A model generated the notes under the pieces. It saw only the letters and a list, made by a program, of their open reading frames with translations, ran no database searches and was not told the DNA's origin. Of a stretch of DNA of 27,973 nucleotides, positions 7,644-14,204 are shown one piece after another. The stretch comes from Colimorpha sp045639845. Lineage in GTDB: Bacteria; Bacteroidota; Bacteroidia; Bacteroidales; P3. The position numbers and the translations under genes were made by a program. The stretch covers positions 1 to 27,973 of the forward strand of contig JAZUDW010000087.1 in assembly GCA_045639845.1 (NCBI GenBank), in the 5' to 3' direction. How positions within the stretch are numbered: the stretch's first letter is position 1; each line of letters starts with the position of its first letter.

Positions 7644-8654
7644 TTAAAAGAGGCCTTTATTACATTGGTTAATGGAATTAATTTCATCTTGACCTATTTC
7701 TTTTGCATAGTAAGCATCTTTCATAGATAATGCCAATTTATAGGCCAAAATTGGCGGTACAGCGTTCCCTATTTGTGTGAATTGTTGGGTTTCGTTGCCG
7801 CAAAACTCAAACCAATCAGGGAAACTTTGCAATCTGGCGGCTTCTCTTTGCGTAATCCTTCTTCTCCGTCCATCAGCTAACCTTACACGTTGCATATCAC
7901 TTGTGGCACCAGCCAGATTCCTGCAAGTCAAAGTCCTTGAAGGAATATTGGGGTACAAATCTCTTGGTTTACTACATCCGGATTTCGCCTCATAACTTGC
8001 TATGTACTTGTCTTGTGCTGGTGTCAAAAATTTACTTGTTTTATCAAACAACATCATTGTGTCACCGATTGCCTCTCCAACGGTAACTTTTGCATTATCT
8101 GCTTTAGGATAATGGAAAGAAGATTTATAACCGACAGTAATAAGTCGCTCACGATTTTGGGGTACGCCATAATTTACAGCATTCAATACACGATATACCA
8201 CCACATACCCCAACATTCTTAACTCTTCTAAAATCAAATCTAAGTACCATTTGTGCCTTCCTAAGATGTTTTGAACGTTCTCAAAAAGGAATACTTTAGG
8301 GCGAATACGCTTAATAGCGTCTATGTAAATTGGGAACCCATCCCGTGCATCCATTATTCCTTTCTGATTGCCAATTCTACTAAAAGGTTGGCAGGGAGGT
8401 CCTCCTATAACCATTCCAATATCATCAATATTCGGATATTCGTATCCAACCTTTAACATTTCGCAGAAACAACTTCCTTTTAGATTCTTGTTATACGTTT
8501 CAACTGCGGCAGGTACACATTCATACCCAATTGTTTCAAATCCCGCAGCCTCAAAGCCTAATGACAATCCTCCACATCCTGCGAATAGATCTAAAACCTT
8601 TATGGGTTCAGTTATGTTAGGAACAATAGTGTTATTCAGGTAATCAACGTACAT
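7644..8654 (-). CDS. DNA (cytosine-5-)-methyltransferase of the restriction pair
   Basis: It transfers a methyl group from S-adenosylmethionine to C5 of cytosine in the recognition site. Motifs are in canonical order: I DLFAGCGGLSLGF (about residues 22-34), IV GGPPCQPFS with catalytic Cys near 88, VI ENV near 125, VIII QNRERL, a target-recognition region, and X GNAVPP near the end. The chosen start is the ATG at 8652-8654 (336 aa). The longer frame would use TTG at 8690 and adds 12 residues that look unrelated. It is complete and paired with the BsuBI/PstI-type endonuclease 2 bp downstream. Directly upstream lies a fragment of another methyltransferase type. Confidence 0.95.
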   Translation of the reverse strand: MYVDYLNNTIVPNITEPIKVLDLFAGCGGLSLGFEAAGFETIGYECVPAAVETYNKNLKGSCFCEMLKVGYEYPNIDDIGMVIGGPPCQPFSRIGNQKGIMDARDGFPIYIDAIKRIRPKVFLFENVQNILGRHKWYLDLILEELRMLGYVVVYRVLNAVNYGVPQNRERLITVGYKSSFHYPKADNAKVTVGEAIGDTMMLFDKTSKFLTPAQDKYIASYEAKSGCSKPRDLYPNIPSRTLTCRNLAGATSDMQRVRLADGRRRRITQREAARLQSFPDWFEFCGNETQQFTQIGNAVPPILAYKLALSMKDAYYAKEIGQDEINSINQCNKGLF

Positions 8655-8709
8655 ATCAGTAATCTTACAAAAAACATAATGATTTGTCAAGCCTTTTGTC
8701 TTTTAATAG

Positions 8710-8922
8710 TCACGAGATACAACTCTTTTGTGCTGTGACTACCCCTAGAGCTATAGGGTAATAATATCCATATCCACCACCTACATCCTCATAGCTATTG
8801 GTTATCCAACACATATTTGGGTACGTAGTATGATCAACCAACAACATATTTAGCACCTCGGGATCATAGTTGCGAATAGCATTCTCATTTATGTCAACAG
8901 CATCGTACACGAATAAAAACTT
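8710..8922 (-). pseudogene. N-terminal fragment of an adenine-type restriction/modification methyltransferase
   Basis: The frame opens right after a stop at 8923-8925 and reads KFLFVYDAVDINENAI..., then VLNMLLVDHTTYPNMCWITNSYEDVGGGYGY and a short ending. The DHTT...N(I/M)xWxT(N/D)SY...GxGY pattern matches, as I recall it, the first ~60 residues of a family of N6-adenine class restriction-modification methyltransferases. All catalytic motifs are absent and there is no ATG (only GTG at 8910), so it is a 71-codon fossil. It ends about 55 bp before the cytosine methyltransferase start, in the same orientation. Confidence 0.6.
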
Positions 8923-8983
8923 TTATAGATAATTTTAATTAACGGAAAATCATTGCTTATATTGTCCTTTCCATATAAAAAAA

Positions 8984-9011
8984 TGCACCAAATCATAATT
9001 GATAAGGTGCA
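8984..9011 (-). terminator. Terminator of the serine resolvase gene
   Basis: TGCACCAAATCA (8984-8995) faces TGATAAGGTGCA (9000-9011), 10 of 12 pairs, loop of 4. On the minus strand the stem is followed by a run of seven T. It lies 34 bp after the resolvase stop at 9046. Confidence 0.7.
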
Positions 9012-9045
9012 GAACCATTGTTCATTCTAACTCAAAAGAGAATTT

Positions 9046-9678
9046 TCAACTCCCCATTGCCTTTTTTACCTTGGCAACTGTCGTTGGTGAGCAATCACAC
9101 AATTTGGCAGCTCGTCTTATACTTGTTCCTCTCTTTAGTTCTTTCACTACACTAGGGTATTCGCTCAATAATTGCTCTTTGCTTTTGCTTGACCCCTCTT
9201 TACGCCCCATCTTGACCCCATTCTTCTTTGCAATCTCACGACCAGAGTTCAATCGGAACTTAATGTTCTCTCTTTCTATCTCGGCACAAGTTCCCAAAAC
9301 GGCAATAATGATAGGGAGGAATGGGTTGGGTGTGCCATCTTGGTTAAAGATAGTGACGTTCTCTTTTTGAAAATAAATGTTCAGACCCTCGTCCTTGCAT
9401 TTTTTGACGTTCTCCAAAATCTCAAAAGCATTTCTACCCAATCTTGACAATTCGCTCAAAAGCAAAATATCTACCTTTTCGGCAAAACAATATTGGAGGC
9501 ACTCAATCAAGATTGGTCTTTCACCATTCTTCTTTGCTCCACTAATATGCTCTTCAAAAACCTTGGAAACCACCATACCATTCTTGGTGGCATACTCATC
9601 AAGGTCGCTCACTTGACGTGTGGTATCTTGACGATCACCCAAAGAAGAAACTCTTGCAAAAATTACGGCTTTATTCAT
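9046..9678 (-). CDS. Serine recombinase, resolvase/invertase family
   Basis: Catalyses site-specific recombination through a serine-DNA intermediate. The protein is 210 aa. The N-terminal catalytic domain begins MNKAVIFARVSS with the predicted nucleophile at S11, followed by DRQDTTRQ, LLLSELSRLGRN (about 72-83) and a long helix. The C-terminal helix-turn-helix is RRAAKLCDCSPTTVAKVKKAM (about 187-207). The start is set at the ATG at 9676-9678, because a good Bacteroidales promoter (9698-9728) lies only 20 bp upstream and would be inside the longer reading frame. It is a typical-length small resolvase. It may resolve element multimers or invert DNA. Repeated GTGGTACA motifs upstream could be its binding sites. 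Confidence 0.9.
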   Translation of the reverse strand: MNKAVIFARVSSLGDRQDTTRQVSDLDEYATKNGMVVSKVFEEHISGAKKNGERPILIECLQYCFAEKVDILLLSELSRLGRNAFEILENVKKCKDEGLNIYFQKENVTIFNQDGTPNPFLPIIIAVLGTCAEIERENIKFRLNSGREIAKKNGVKMGRKEGSSKSKEQLLSEYPSVVKELKRGTSIRRAAKLCDCSPTTVAKVKKAMGS

Positions 9679-9697
9679 ATCTTTCCTTTTTCTTTTG

Positions 9698-9728
9698 CAA
9701 AGATACAAAAAATATCCGATGTACCAAA
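9698..9728 (-). promoter_or_regulatory. Bacteroidales-type promoter of the resolvase gene
   Basis: On the minus strand: -33 TTTG (9725-9728), 19 bp spacer, -7 TATCTTTG (9698-9705). This fits TTTG-N19-TAnnTTTG. The resolvase ATG follows 20 bp downstream. Confidence 0.7.
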
Positions 9729-9817
9729 AAAAATCTTTGTTTTTTCGTGGTACAATTTTGTAGCGTTACAAGTCTCTTGTATAGATTTATCGTGGTACAC
9801 TTTGGAGAGTGGTACAC
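9718..9817. repeat. GTGGTACA motif cluster upstream of resolvase
   Basis: GTGGTACA occurs at 9747-9754, 9792-9799 and 9809-9816 on the plus strand, and an inverted GGTACA half-copy lies at 9720-9725 overlapping the promoter. The spacing (45 and 17 bp) and position suggest binding sites for the resolvase or another DNA-binding protein of the element. Confidence 0.45.
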
Positions 9818-9869
9818 ACAATGAATGCGACAGACTTGCGTCAATCATTAAGGACAAAAAACAAAAAAA

Positions 9870-9890
9870 GGAACAAGAATACCTTGTTCC
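9870..9890 (-). terminator. Terminator of the unknown gene 9901-10575
   Basis: GGAACAAG (9870-9877), loop of 5, CTTGTTCC (9883-9890), followed on the minus strand by T7. It lies 11 bp after the stop codon. Confidence 0.8.
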
Positions 9891-9900
9891 CTTACCCTAA

Positions 9901-10575
9901 TCATCCTATTCTTGGGGTGTACATTGATATAAGTGGTTTATCATCAAAAATACTATCATACCCCTCTACAGGTCGTAGATTACAATCGCACACGCTCAAC
10001 CACCTTTTGTTCGATACCCCATACTCTATATCTACACAATCACATTGGGTGTATTGTGGTTCACTGTCCTGGTGATCCTCTTTTTTGTATAGAATGAAAT
10101 TTGTACAAATATCAGCACCAAGACCACTCAACACCTTGGGTTTCTCTTTGAACGAAGACAACATTTCATTGATACACAAGTTCACATTCTCTAACTTGAA
10201 ATTATATTTGTTCGTTGGAATATCATATTCCAAGCGACAATCCAACAACTCTTCCACTTGTACAAAGAAGAACTTTTCACCTTTCCCCTTCAGATATTCA
10301 ACTATTCTATCATAGAACATTGGTGGTATTATAGGGTAATTGTCGTTCTCACCCTCAATCGGTGTACCATCATTATCTTCCCATCTCAACTCACCATCAA
10401 GGTAATCATAGAAAAGAAAACTCTCATATACCCTTTCATTATCGTCATTATAAATCTTGGAACAAGACTCTTTGAAAAGTTCAAACAAGTTCCTTTTACC
10501 TTTTCTACTCTCAAAATCGTTAGCCGGTACCATTGAAATAAGATACCCTTTGTTCATTGACATTACTATATTCAT
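9901..10575 (-). CDS. Hypothetical protein of the island, 224 aa
   Basis: I do not recognise this protein. It is soluble, acidic (YNDDNERVYE, DYLDGELRWEDNDGTPIEGENDNYP), with scattered cysteines and a C-terminal segment CDCVDIEYGVSNKRWLSVCDCN that contains two CDC pairs. Several ATG codons near the start (10575, 10560, 10554) are possible starts. It is divergent from the primase-like gene across a 200-bp AT-rich regulatory region and has its own terminator, so it is probably a single-gene unit of the element. A role in element control or as a cargo gene cannot be told apart. Confidence 0.7.
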   Translation of the reverse strand: MNIVMSMNKGYLISMVPANDFESRKGKRNLFELFKESCSKIYNDDNERVYESFLFYDYLDGELRWEDNDGTPIEGENDNYPIIPPMFYDRIVEYLKGKGEKFFFVQVEELLDCRLEYDIPTNKYNFKLENVNLCINEMLSSFKEKPKVLSGLGADICTNFILYKKEDHQDSEPQYTQCDCVDIEYGVSNKRWLSVCDCNLRPVEGYDSIFDDKPLISMYTPRIG

Positions 10576-10775
10576 AAATTTACTTGTTTTCTTTATTTAT
10601 TCAACTATAAACTATAGTACCATATCCTTTCTACATAACCCTTATTATGGTATTTTTTGTTCCCAAAAGAACTACATAATATTATAGTATCATAGTATCA
10701 TTTTGTTTAAAGAATTTTGAAAAAAATAACATAGAAAAAACTTTAAACAAACTTGATTGCCTGTGTATAACTATT
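10576..10775. other. AT-rich divergent region, candidate replication origin or operator
   Basis: It lies between the unknown gene and the primase-like gene. It contains an 11-bp perfect inverted repeat TTTGTTTAAAG (10702-10712) / CTTTAAACAAA (10741-10751) separated by 28 bp, and iteron-like copies TATAGTACCATA (10613-10624) and TATAGTATCATA (10683-10694), the latter overlapping a further AGTATCAT copy. Iterons plus AT-rich DNA beside a replication gene are typical of small-element origins. An operator for the divergent promoters is the alternative. Confidence 0.45.
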
Positions 10776-12101
10776 ATGAAAGAAACTAGAAAATACACGT
10801 TTATGATGTCTCGCACACAAATTTCATACGATCATAAACCACAAGGGACCGAGATTGCGAGTATGGTTTTTCAAAAACAACTTTACACCGTAGACTCCTT
10901 TCTTGAAGATGTCAAAAAGGGTTATTCTTTTGCCTATGTTTTCAAGGACGACGACGAACCATTTCCTATCAAAGAAAAGACCATCGAGAACTTTAACTAT
11001 ACAAAGGTTGTGGTTTTCGATGTTGACCATAGTCGTATTCAGATGAATGAGCAAATAGATTTTTTGGGACTAAAACCCACTATAGCCTACACAACACCCA
11101 AAAACAATCCATCTATAGGTGACTATAGATTTAGATTACTATATTGTTTTGACCAGAAGATACAAGAGGAATACAAAAACGTGTATGACCAACTAAAAGA
11201 AACAATAGGTCTAAACATTAAAGACAATTGTATGTCAACACCCAACCAATTTTTCAATGGAAACAAAAGTAGTAATATAGAAATCTACAAATCAAACACG
11301 ATATACACCAAGGACATTTTAAAGGAACGAAGAGAAACTAAAGAAACCAAAGAAAAACAAAGTAAAAATAGTTTATTAAGGAAGAAGAATTACTCCTCCC
11401 TCCATCTTATTGTCAATGACCTATTTTTGGATGATTTCTACACCCTATCGTATTGGGGTTTCCTTGATAAGTATCGCGACTTATATGGGTATGACAAGCC
11501 AATGGAAGTGCCTTTGTTAGAGAAAGACGATTATCTTGTGTACCCTAAACATTGGTACACTATTCCACGTAGGAAGGGTATGGTAGAGGTGAACACAAGC
11601 AATGGGACAAAACTAATCTATGGTGTAAAACGCTTTAAAGATGGTGAGAAAAGGCACTATTGGCTTTGGCAAGCAGGTCTAATGTACAAAGAGTTCATTG
11701 AAGACATTTCGCCCGAACACCTACTATATCTTTTGGTGTATGAATTGTATTTCTACTATGATAATAGCGATGGCAAATTTAAGAAAGATGATATTGTGGG
11801 AATGGTTGAACGAGTGATGTTGAGCGAGGAAAAACCAATAAATATGAAACACGGAGCATTCAAGGTTGACAAAAGCAAACTTAAAGAGGGTGAAAGTGCT
11901 TGCCAAAAGCGAAATGAGATACGAAAAAGATTGAATTTTGAGCGTATAGGAGAACTCTATGATTGTAATCTAACCGACAAAGAAAACCTTATAATACTCA
12001 AAGAAAATGGGGTAAAAACGAGCCTATCTACTATCAAAAGATTTCGCAACGAAATGGGCATACCATCCAAGGGTAGGGGGCGACCAAGAAAAAGGGAATG
12101 A
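10776..12101 (+). CDS. Primase-like replication protein with C-terminal HTH and AT-hook
   Basis: The protein is 441 aa. Residues 76-125 (YTKVVVFDVDHSRI ... PTIAYTTPKNN ... YRFRLLYCFD) resemble the core of archaeo-eukaryotic primase-like plasmid replication proteins, with D82-V-D84 as a candidate metal-binding pair and YRFRLLY as the conserved basic strand. The middle region (200-340) is unrecognised. The C-terminus has a helix-turn-helix-like stretch (ENLIILKENGVKTSLSTIKRFRNEMGI) followed by GRGRPRKRE, a clear AT-hook (GRP core). The start is ATG 10776, the only sensible one; there is no strong Shine-Dalgarno, as usual in this phylum. It is the only plus-strand major gene of the island. A role in replicating the excised element is inferred. 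Confidence 0.75.
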   Translation: MKETRKYTFMMSRTQISYDHKPQGTEIASMVFQKQLYTVDSFLEDVKKGYSFAYVFKDDDEPFPIKEKTIENFNYTKVVVFDVDHSRIQMNEQIDFLGLKPTIAYTTPKNNPSIGDYRFRLLYCFDQKIQEEYKNVYDQLKETIGLNIKDNCMSTPNQFFNGNKSSNIEIYKSNTIYTKDILKERRETKETKEKQSKNSLLRKKNYSSLHLIVNDLFLDDFYTLSYWGFLDKYRDLYGYDKPMEVPLLEKDDYLVYPKHWYTIPRRKGMVEVNTSNGTKLIYGVKRFKDGEKRHYWLWQAGLMYKEFIEDISPEHLLYLLVYELYFYYDNSDGKFKKDDIVGMVERVMLSEEKPINMKHGAFKVDKSKLKEGESACQKRNEIRKRLNFERIGELYDCNLTDKENLIILKENGVKTSLSTIKRFRNEMGIPSKGRGRPRKRE

Positions 12102-12312
12102 ACGCTCGTTTAATTTGAGAGGGTGAAAGTGCTGATTATGGCAAGAAGTGCTGTGGCTAAAAAAGGTGGGTTTTGGTAAAATGAATCTTACCCCATAACC
12201 CACCAAAAGTAAAAGTCAATGAAAAAATAGCAAATTTGGTACGAAAACCGCGATTTAAGAGGACATAAACGCTTGGGTGTACATTGATACTATTTTCTAA
12301 AATTGCGTTTTT
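12102..12312. other. Gap between primase-like gene and small ORFs
   Basis: No gene seen. It holds the hairpin at 12165-12204, and a 16-bp copy (12118-12133) of a sequence within the preceding gene (11885-11900), AGAGGGTGAAAGTGCT. A 15-bp match GGGTGTACATTGATA occurs at 12275-12289 and 9915-9929. Confidence 0.5.
12165..12204 (-). terminator. Hairpin terminator for the integrase transcript
   Basis: GGTGGGTT (12165-12172) pairs with AACCCACC (12197-12204). On the minus strand the stem is followed by T6, so it would stop transcription coming from the integrase side. On the plus strand there is no T-run. Confidence 0.6.
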
Positions 12313-12558
12313 TTGTACCATATTATTTATTCACTATTTGTTTACCACACCAAGACTGCTCATTCCAGCCTTGGTGATAAAGTTCCATACACCCCCTCTT
12401 ATCTTGCAAAGGTGGTGGCACAAGGAATCAATGTTGGGTATTGGGGTGTCAATCCCAAAGTTGCTCACAAGCTGTTCAAGCGTTCCTTTGTGGCAATAAC
12501 GATGAATGCCACTCTTTTCAAAGTGCGTTTCAAACAAAAGAAATTCTCTCATAAATAA
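12313..12558 (+). CDS. Uncertain small ORF (81 aa), antisense alternative present
   Basis: Two overlapping frames occupy this interval. The plus-strand frame encodes 81 aa and reads like a basic globular protein (YTPSYLAKVVAQGINVGYW, KVAHKLFKRSFVAITMNATLF). The minus-strand frame 12334-12552 encodes 72 aa (MREFLLFETHFEKSG...) and starts 12 bp after the integrase stop, which suits co-transcription, but its CHHLC-type stretch looks like the antisense of a normal gene. I slightly favour the plus strand. Neither is recognised. Confidence 0.3.
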   Translation: MYHIIYSLFVYHTKTAHSSLGDKVPYTPSYLAKVVAQGINVGYWGVNPKVAHKLFKRSFVAITMNATLFKVRFKQKKFSHK

Positions 12559-12564
12559 AGATAT

Positions 12565-13899
12565 TTAGGTGTGTCTTTTTTGTTCCTCGGCAATATCATC
12601 ATCGGCCATCCCTTTCGCCCTTGCTAAAGCAAGATCTATTGCGTCAATTACCTTTTGTGCGCCATCACCTGTAAGAGCAAGGTATGGTTTCATATCTTTA
12701 AGGTCGCTATGAGAAGATACCCTTGCGATAAGATATGGATCGACACCTTGTGATAATGCAGTTGTAATAAATGTCCTTCTTGCCGTATGTGACTCCAAGT
12801 TTTTCTTGGGTGTTCTTATTTCAATCCTCTCATTTAGTCGATATTCGTAGTCAACCCATTCCCCTTGCAACTCGGCTTTTTCGCCAAGATTTTTCAAATA
12901 GTCATTGTATTTTTGGTTAGAAATAACTGGTAGCAACACTTGATCGGGATATTGAAAGTCCTTGTATTTTTCATATATCTCCATTGCCATTTCCGTCAAT
13001 GGGAAGAATAGGGGTTTAAGGTTCTTTTTTGTAAGAATCTTTACATTATATTGTTTACGATTGTCGTCATACACAATATCGCATTTTCTTAACTTTTTCA
13101 AGTCGCTATAACGCAGAGAAGTTGCACAAGCAAATAGAAAGCAATCCCTAACTTTGTCCAAAGAACTCCCTAATGGCAAATCAAGATATCTAATTTTATT
13201 CACCTCTTCTATTGTCAAATATCGTATATCACGAGACCCTTCTTTTAGTTTTGGGGAGAACTGAAAAAACTCCTCATTCACAATCACATTCTTTCTCTTT
13301 TGGGCCCAGGTGACAAATCTCTTAAAACAAAACAAGGTGTTTGTAATAAATTCATTATATGTACCTTTACCATCCAAACCTAAAGACCATTCTTCAATTA
13401 TCTTATACATCATTTTTATAGACAAATCTCTGAATGTTATTTGAGGATGCGATATATAAAGTCTTTTCTTTAATCTTTCATACTTCTCACGTAAACTTTC
13501 TTTTTCCAAACAAACCTCTTTGATAAACTCGTCAAATAGGTAATAGAACTCGCTCCCTTCGTCTTGATAACCGAATTTATATTTTCTATTGAATCTTTTT
13601 TTCAACTCGTCAAAAGTAGGGTCAATCTCCCTACTACCAAACTCGCAAAAAAAATCATTGATAAAATGAATTTGATCATCTATCAACGGATTGAGTATAT
13701 TGAAGGGTGTCCCTTTCACTATACAACCTTGCTTAACTCTTTTCCTTTTCTTATCCCATTGGGTATTGGTTAGTGACATTCCACTATACAGATTCAACTG
13801 TTTTCCGGCGAACGACACTCTCAATAGCAATTGCATCCCACCATTTTTATTGGGTGGGGTTTTGAGAGAGACAACAACATTATGCTTATAGTATTTCAT
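12565..13899 (-). CDS. Tyrosine recombinase/integrase of the island
   Basis: The protein is 444 aa and integrates the element at the tRNA-Ser 3' end. The N-terminal arm-binding domain occupies 1-100 (VVVSLKTPPNKNGGMQLLLRVSFAGKQLNLYSG). A SAM-like core-binding domain follows (about 115-215), then the catalytic domain with R263 (ATSLRYSDLKKL), K291/292, H371-x-x-R374 (HTARRTF), H397 (SSHSDL) and nucleophile Y406 (MKPYLAL). All catalytic residues are present, so the enzyme should be active. It lies about 125 bp from the tRNA and points away from it. A promoter with -7 TACCTTTG is visible upstream. Confidence 0.95.
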   Translation of the reverse strand: MKYYKHNVVVSLKTPPNKNGGMQLLLRVSFAGKQLNLYSGMSLTNTQWDKKRKRVKQGCIVKGTPFNILNPLIDDQIHFINDFFCEFGSREIDPTFDELKKRFNRKYKFGYQDEGSEFYYLFDEFIKEVCLEKESLREKYERLKKRLYISHPQITFRDLSIKMMYKIIEEWSLGLDGKGTYNEFITNTLFCFKRFVTWAQKRKNVIVNEEFFQFSPKLKEGSRDIRYLTIEEVNKIRYLDLPLGSSLDKVRDCFLFACATSLRYSDLKKLRKCDIVYDDNRKQYNVKILTKKNLKPLFFPLTEMAMEIYEKYKDFQYPDQVLLPVISNQKYNDYLKNLGEKAELQGEWVDYEYRLNERIEIRTPKKNLESHTARRTFITTALSQGVDPYLIARVSSHSDLKDMKPYLALTGDGAQKVIDAIDLALARAKGMADDDIAEEQKRHT

Positions 13900-13924
13900 C
13901 GAAATTCAGTACTTTAAGATTTTG

Positions 13925-13954
13925 CAAAGGTAAGAAAAAAAATTGATATGCAAA
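13925..13954 (-). promoter_or_regulatory. Promoter of the integrase gene
   Basis: Minus strand: -33 TTTG (13951-13954), 18 bp spacer, -7 TACCTTTG (13925-13932), 26 bp before the integrase ATG. It fits the Bacteroidales consensus. Confidence 0.65.
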
Positions 13955-13991
13955 TAAAAAATTAGTACCTTTTTTAGACCTTATAAAATAA

Positions 13992-14025
13992 AAAACCTTG
14001 ATAATCAATGAATTATCAAGGTTTT
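13992..14025 (-). terminator. Terminator downstream of tRNA-Ser, brought by the island
   Basis: AAAACCTTGATAAT (13992-14005) pairs perfectly with ATTATCAAGGTTTT (14012-14025), loop of 6, followed on the minus strand by a T-rich tract. It lies directly after the tRNA CCA end. Because it is on the island side of the att core, it arrived with the element. Confidence 0.85.
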
Positions 14026-14115
14026 GGCGGAAAGGAAGGGATTCGAACCCTTGAAGCGCTGTTAACGCTTACTCGCTTTCCAGGCGGGCCTCTTCAACCA
14101 CTCGAGCACCTTTCC
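14025..14115 (-). tRNA. tRNA-Ser (anticodon GGA)
   Basis: It folds as a class II tRNA: acceptor GGAAAGG/CCTTTCC, discriminator G, encoded CCA (14025-14027), D-stem CTC/GAG, anticodon loop CTGGAAA, long variable arm, and T-arm AAGGG-TTCGAAT-CCCTT. The length is 91 nt with CCA. The anticodon stem (CCCGC/GCGAG) has a C-A mismatch at pair 28-42. The 3' end is the integration target of the adjacent island. Confidence 0.95.
14027..14042. repeat. att direct repeat, right end of island (inside tRNA-Ser)
   Basis: GCGGAAAGGAAGGGAT, identical to 4017-4032. It covers the acceptor 3' strand and part of the T-arm, so integration regenerates a complete tRNA gene. Confidence 0.85.
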
Positions 14116-14172
14116 GTTTGGTTGGATTGCAAACAAGGAAAACGAACTACTCTTTTTCTTAGTTTGCGAGTG

Positions 14173-14204
14173 CAAAAGTACTATCTTTTTTTGAATCTGC
14201 CAAA
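14173..14204 (-). promoter_or_regulatory. Promoter of tRNA-Ser
   Basis: Minus strand: -33 TTTG (14201-14204), 20 bp spacer, -7 TACTTTTG (14173-14180), about 57 bp upstream of the tRNA 5' end. Confidence 0.7.

Larger units (their letters stand above)
4017..14042. mobile_element. Integrative island inserted at tRNA-Ser, carrying restriction-modification genes
   Basis: The element is bounded by the 16-bp direct repeats at 4017 and 14027. The integrase is adjacent to the tRNA-proximal end, and the interior is clearly more AT-rich than the kam, nrd and ptb genes to the right. Contents from left to right: helix-turn-helix protein, DUF4365 protein, BsuBI/PstI-type endonuclease, cytosine methyltransferase, methyltransferase fossil, serine resolvase, unknown protein, primase-like protein, small uncertain frame, integrase. 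No relaxase or conjugation genes are visible, so transfer would need help from another element. Confidence 0.85.

Noticed and set aside
11885..12133. 16-bp repeat AGAGGGTGAAAGTGCT within and after the primase-like gene
   Set aside because: One pair, with one copy in coding sequence; no structure or further copies support a function.
9915..12289. 15-bp repeat GGGTGTACATTGATA at 9915 and 12275 as recombination sites
   Set aside because: A single exact 15-mer pair is not unlikely by chance in a window this size, and nothing around the copies matches. It is noted only.
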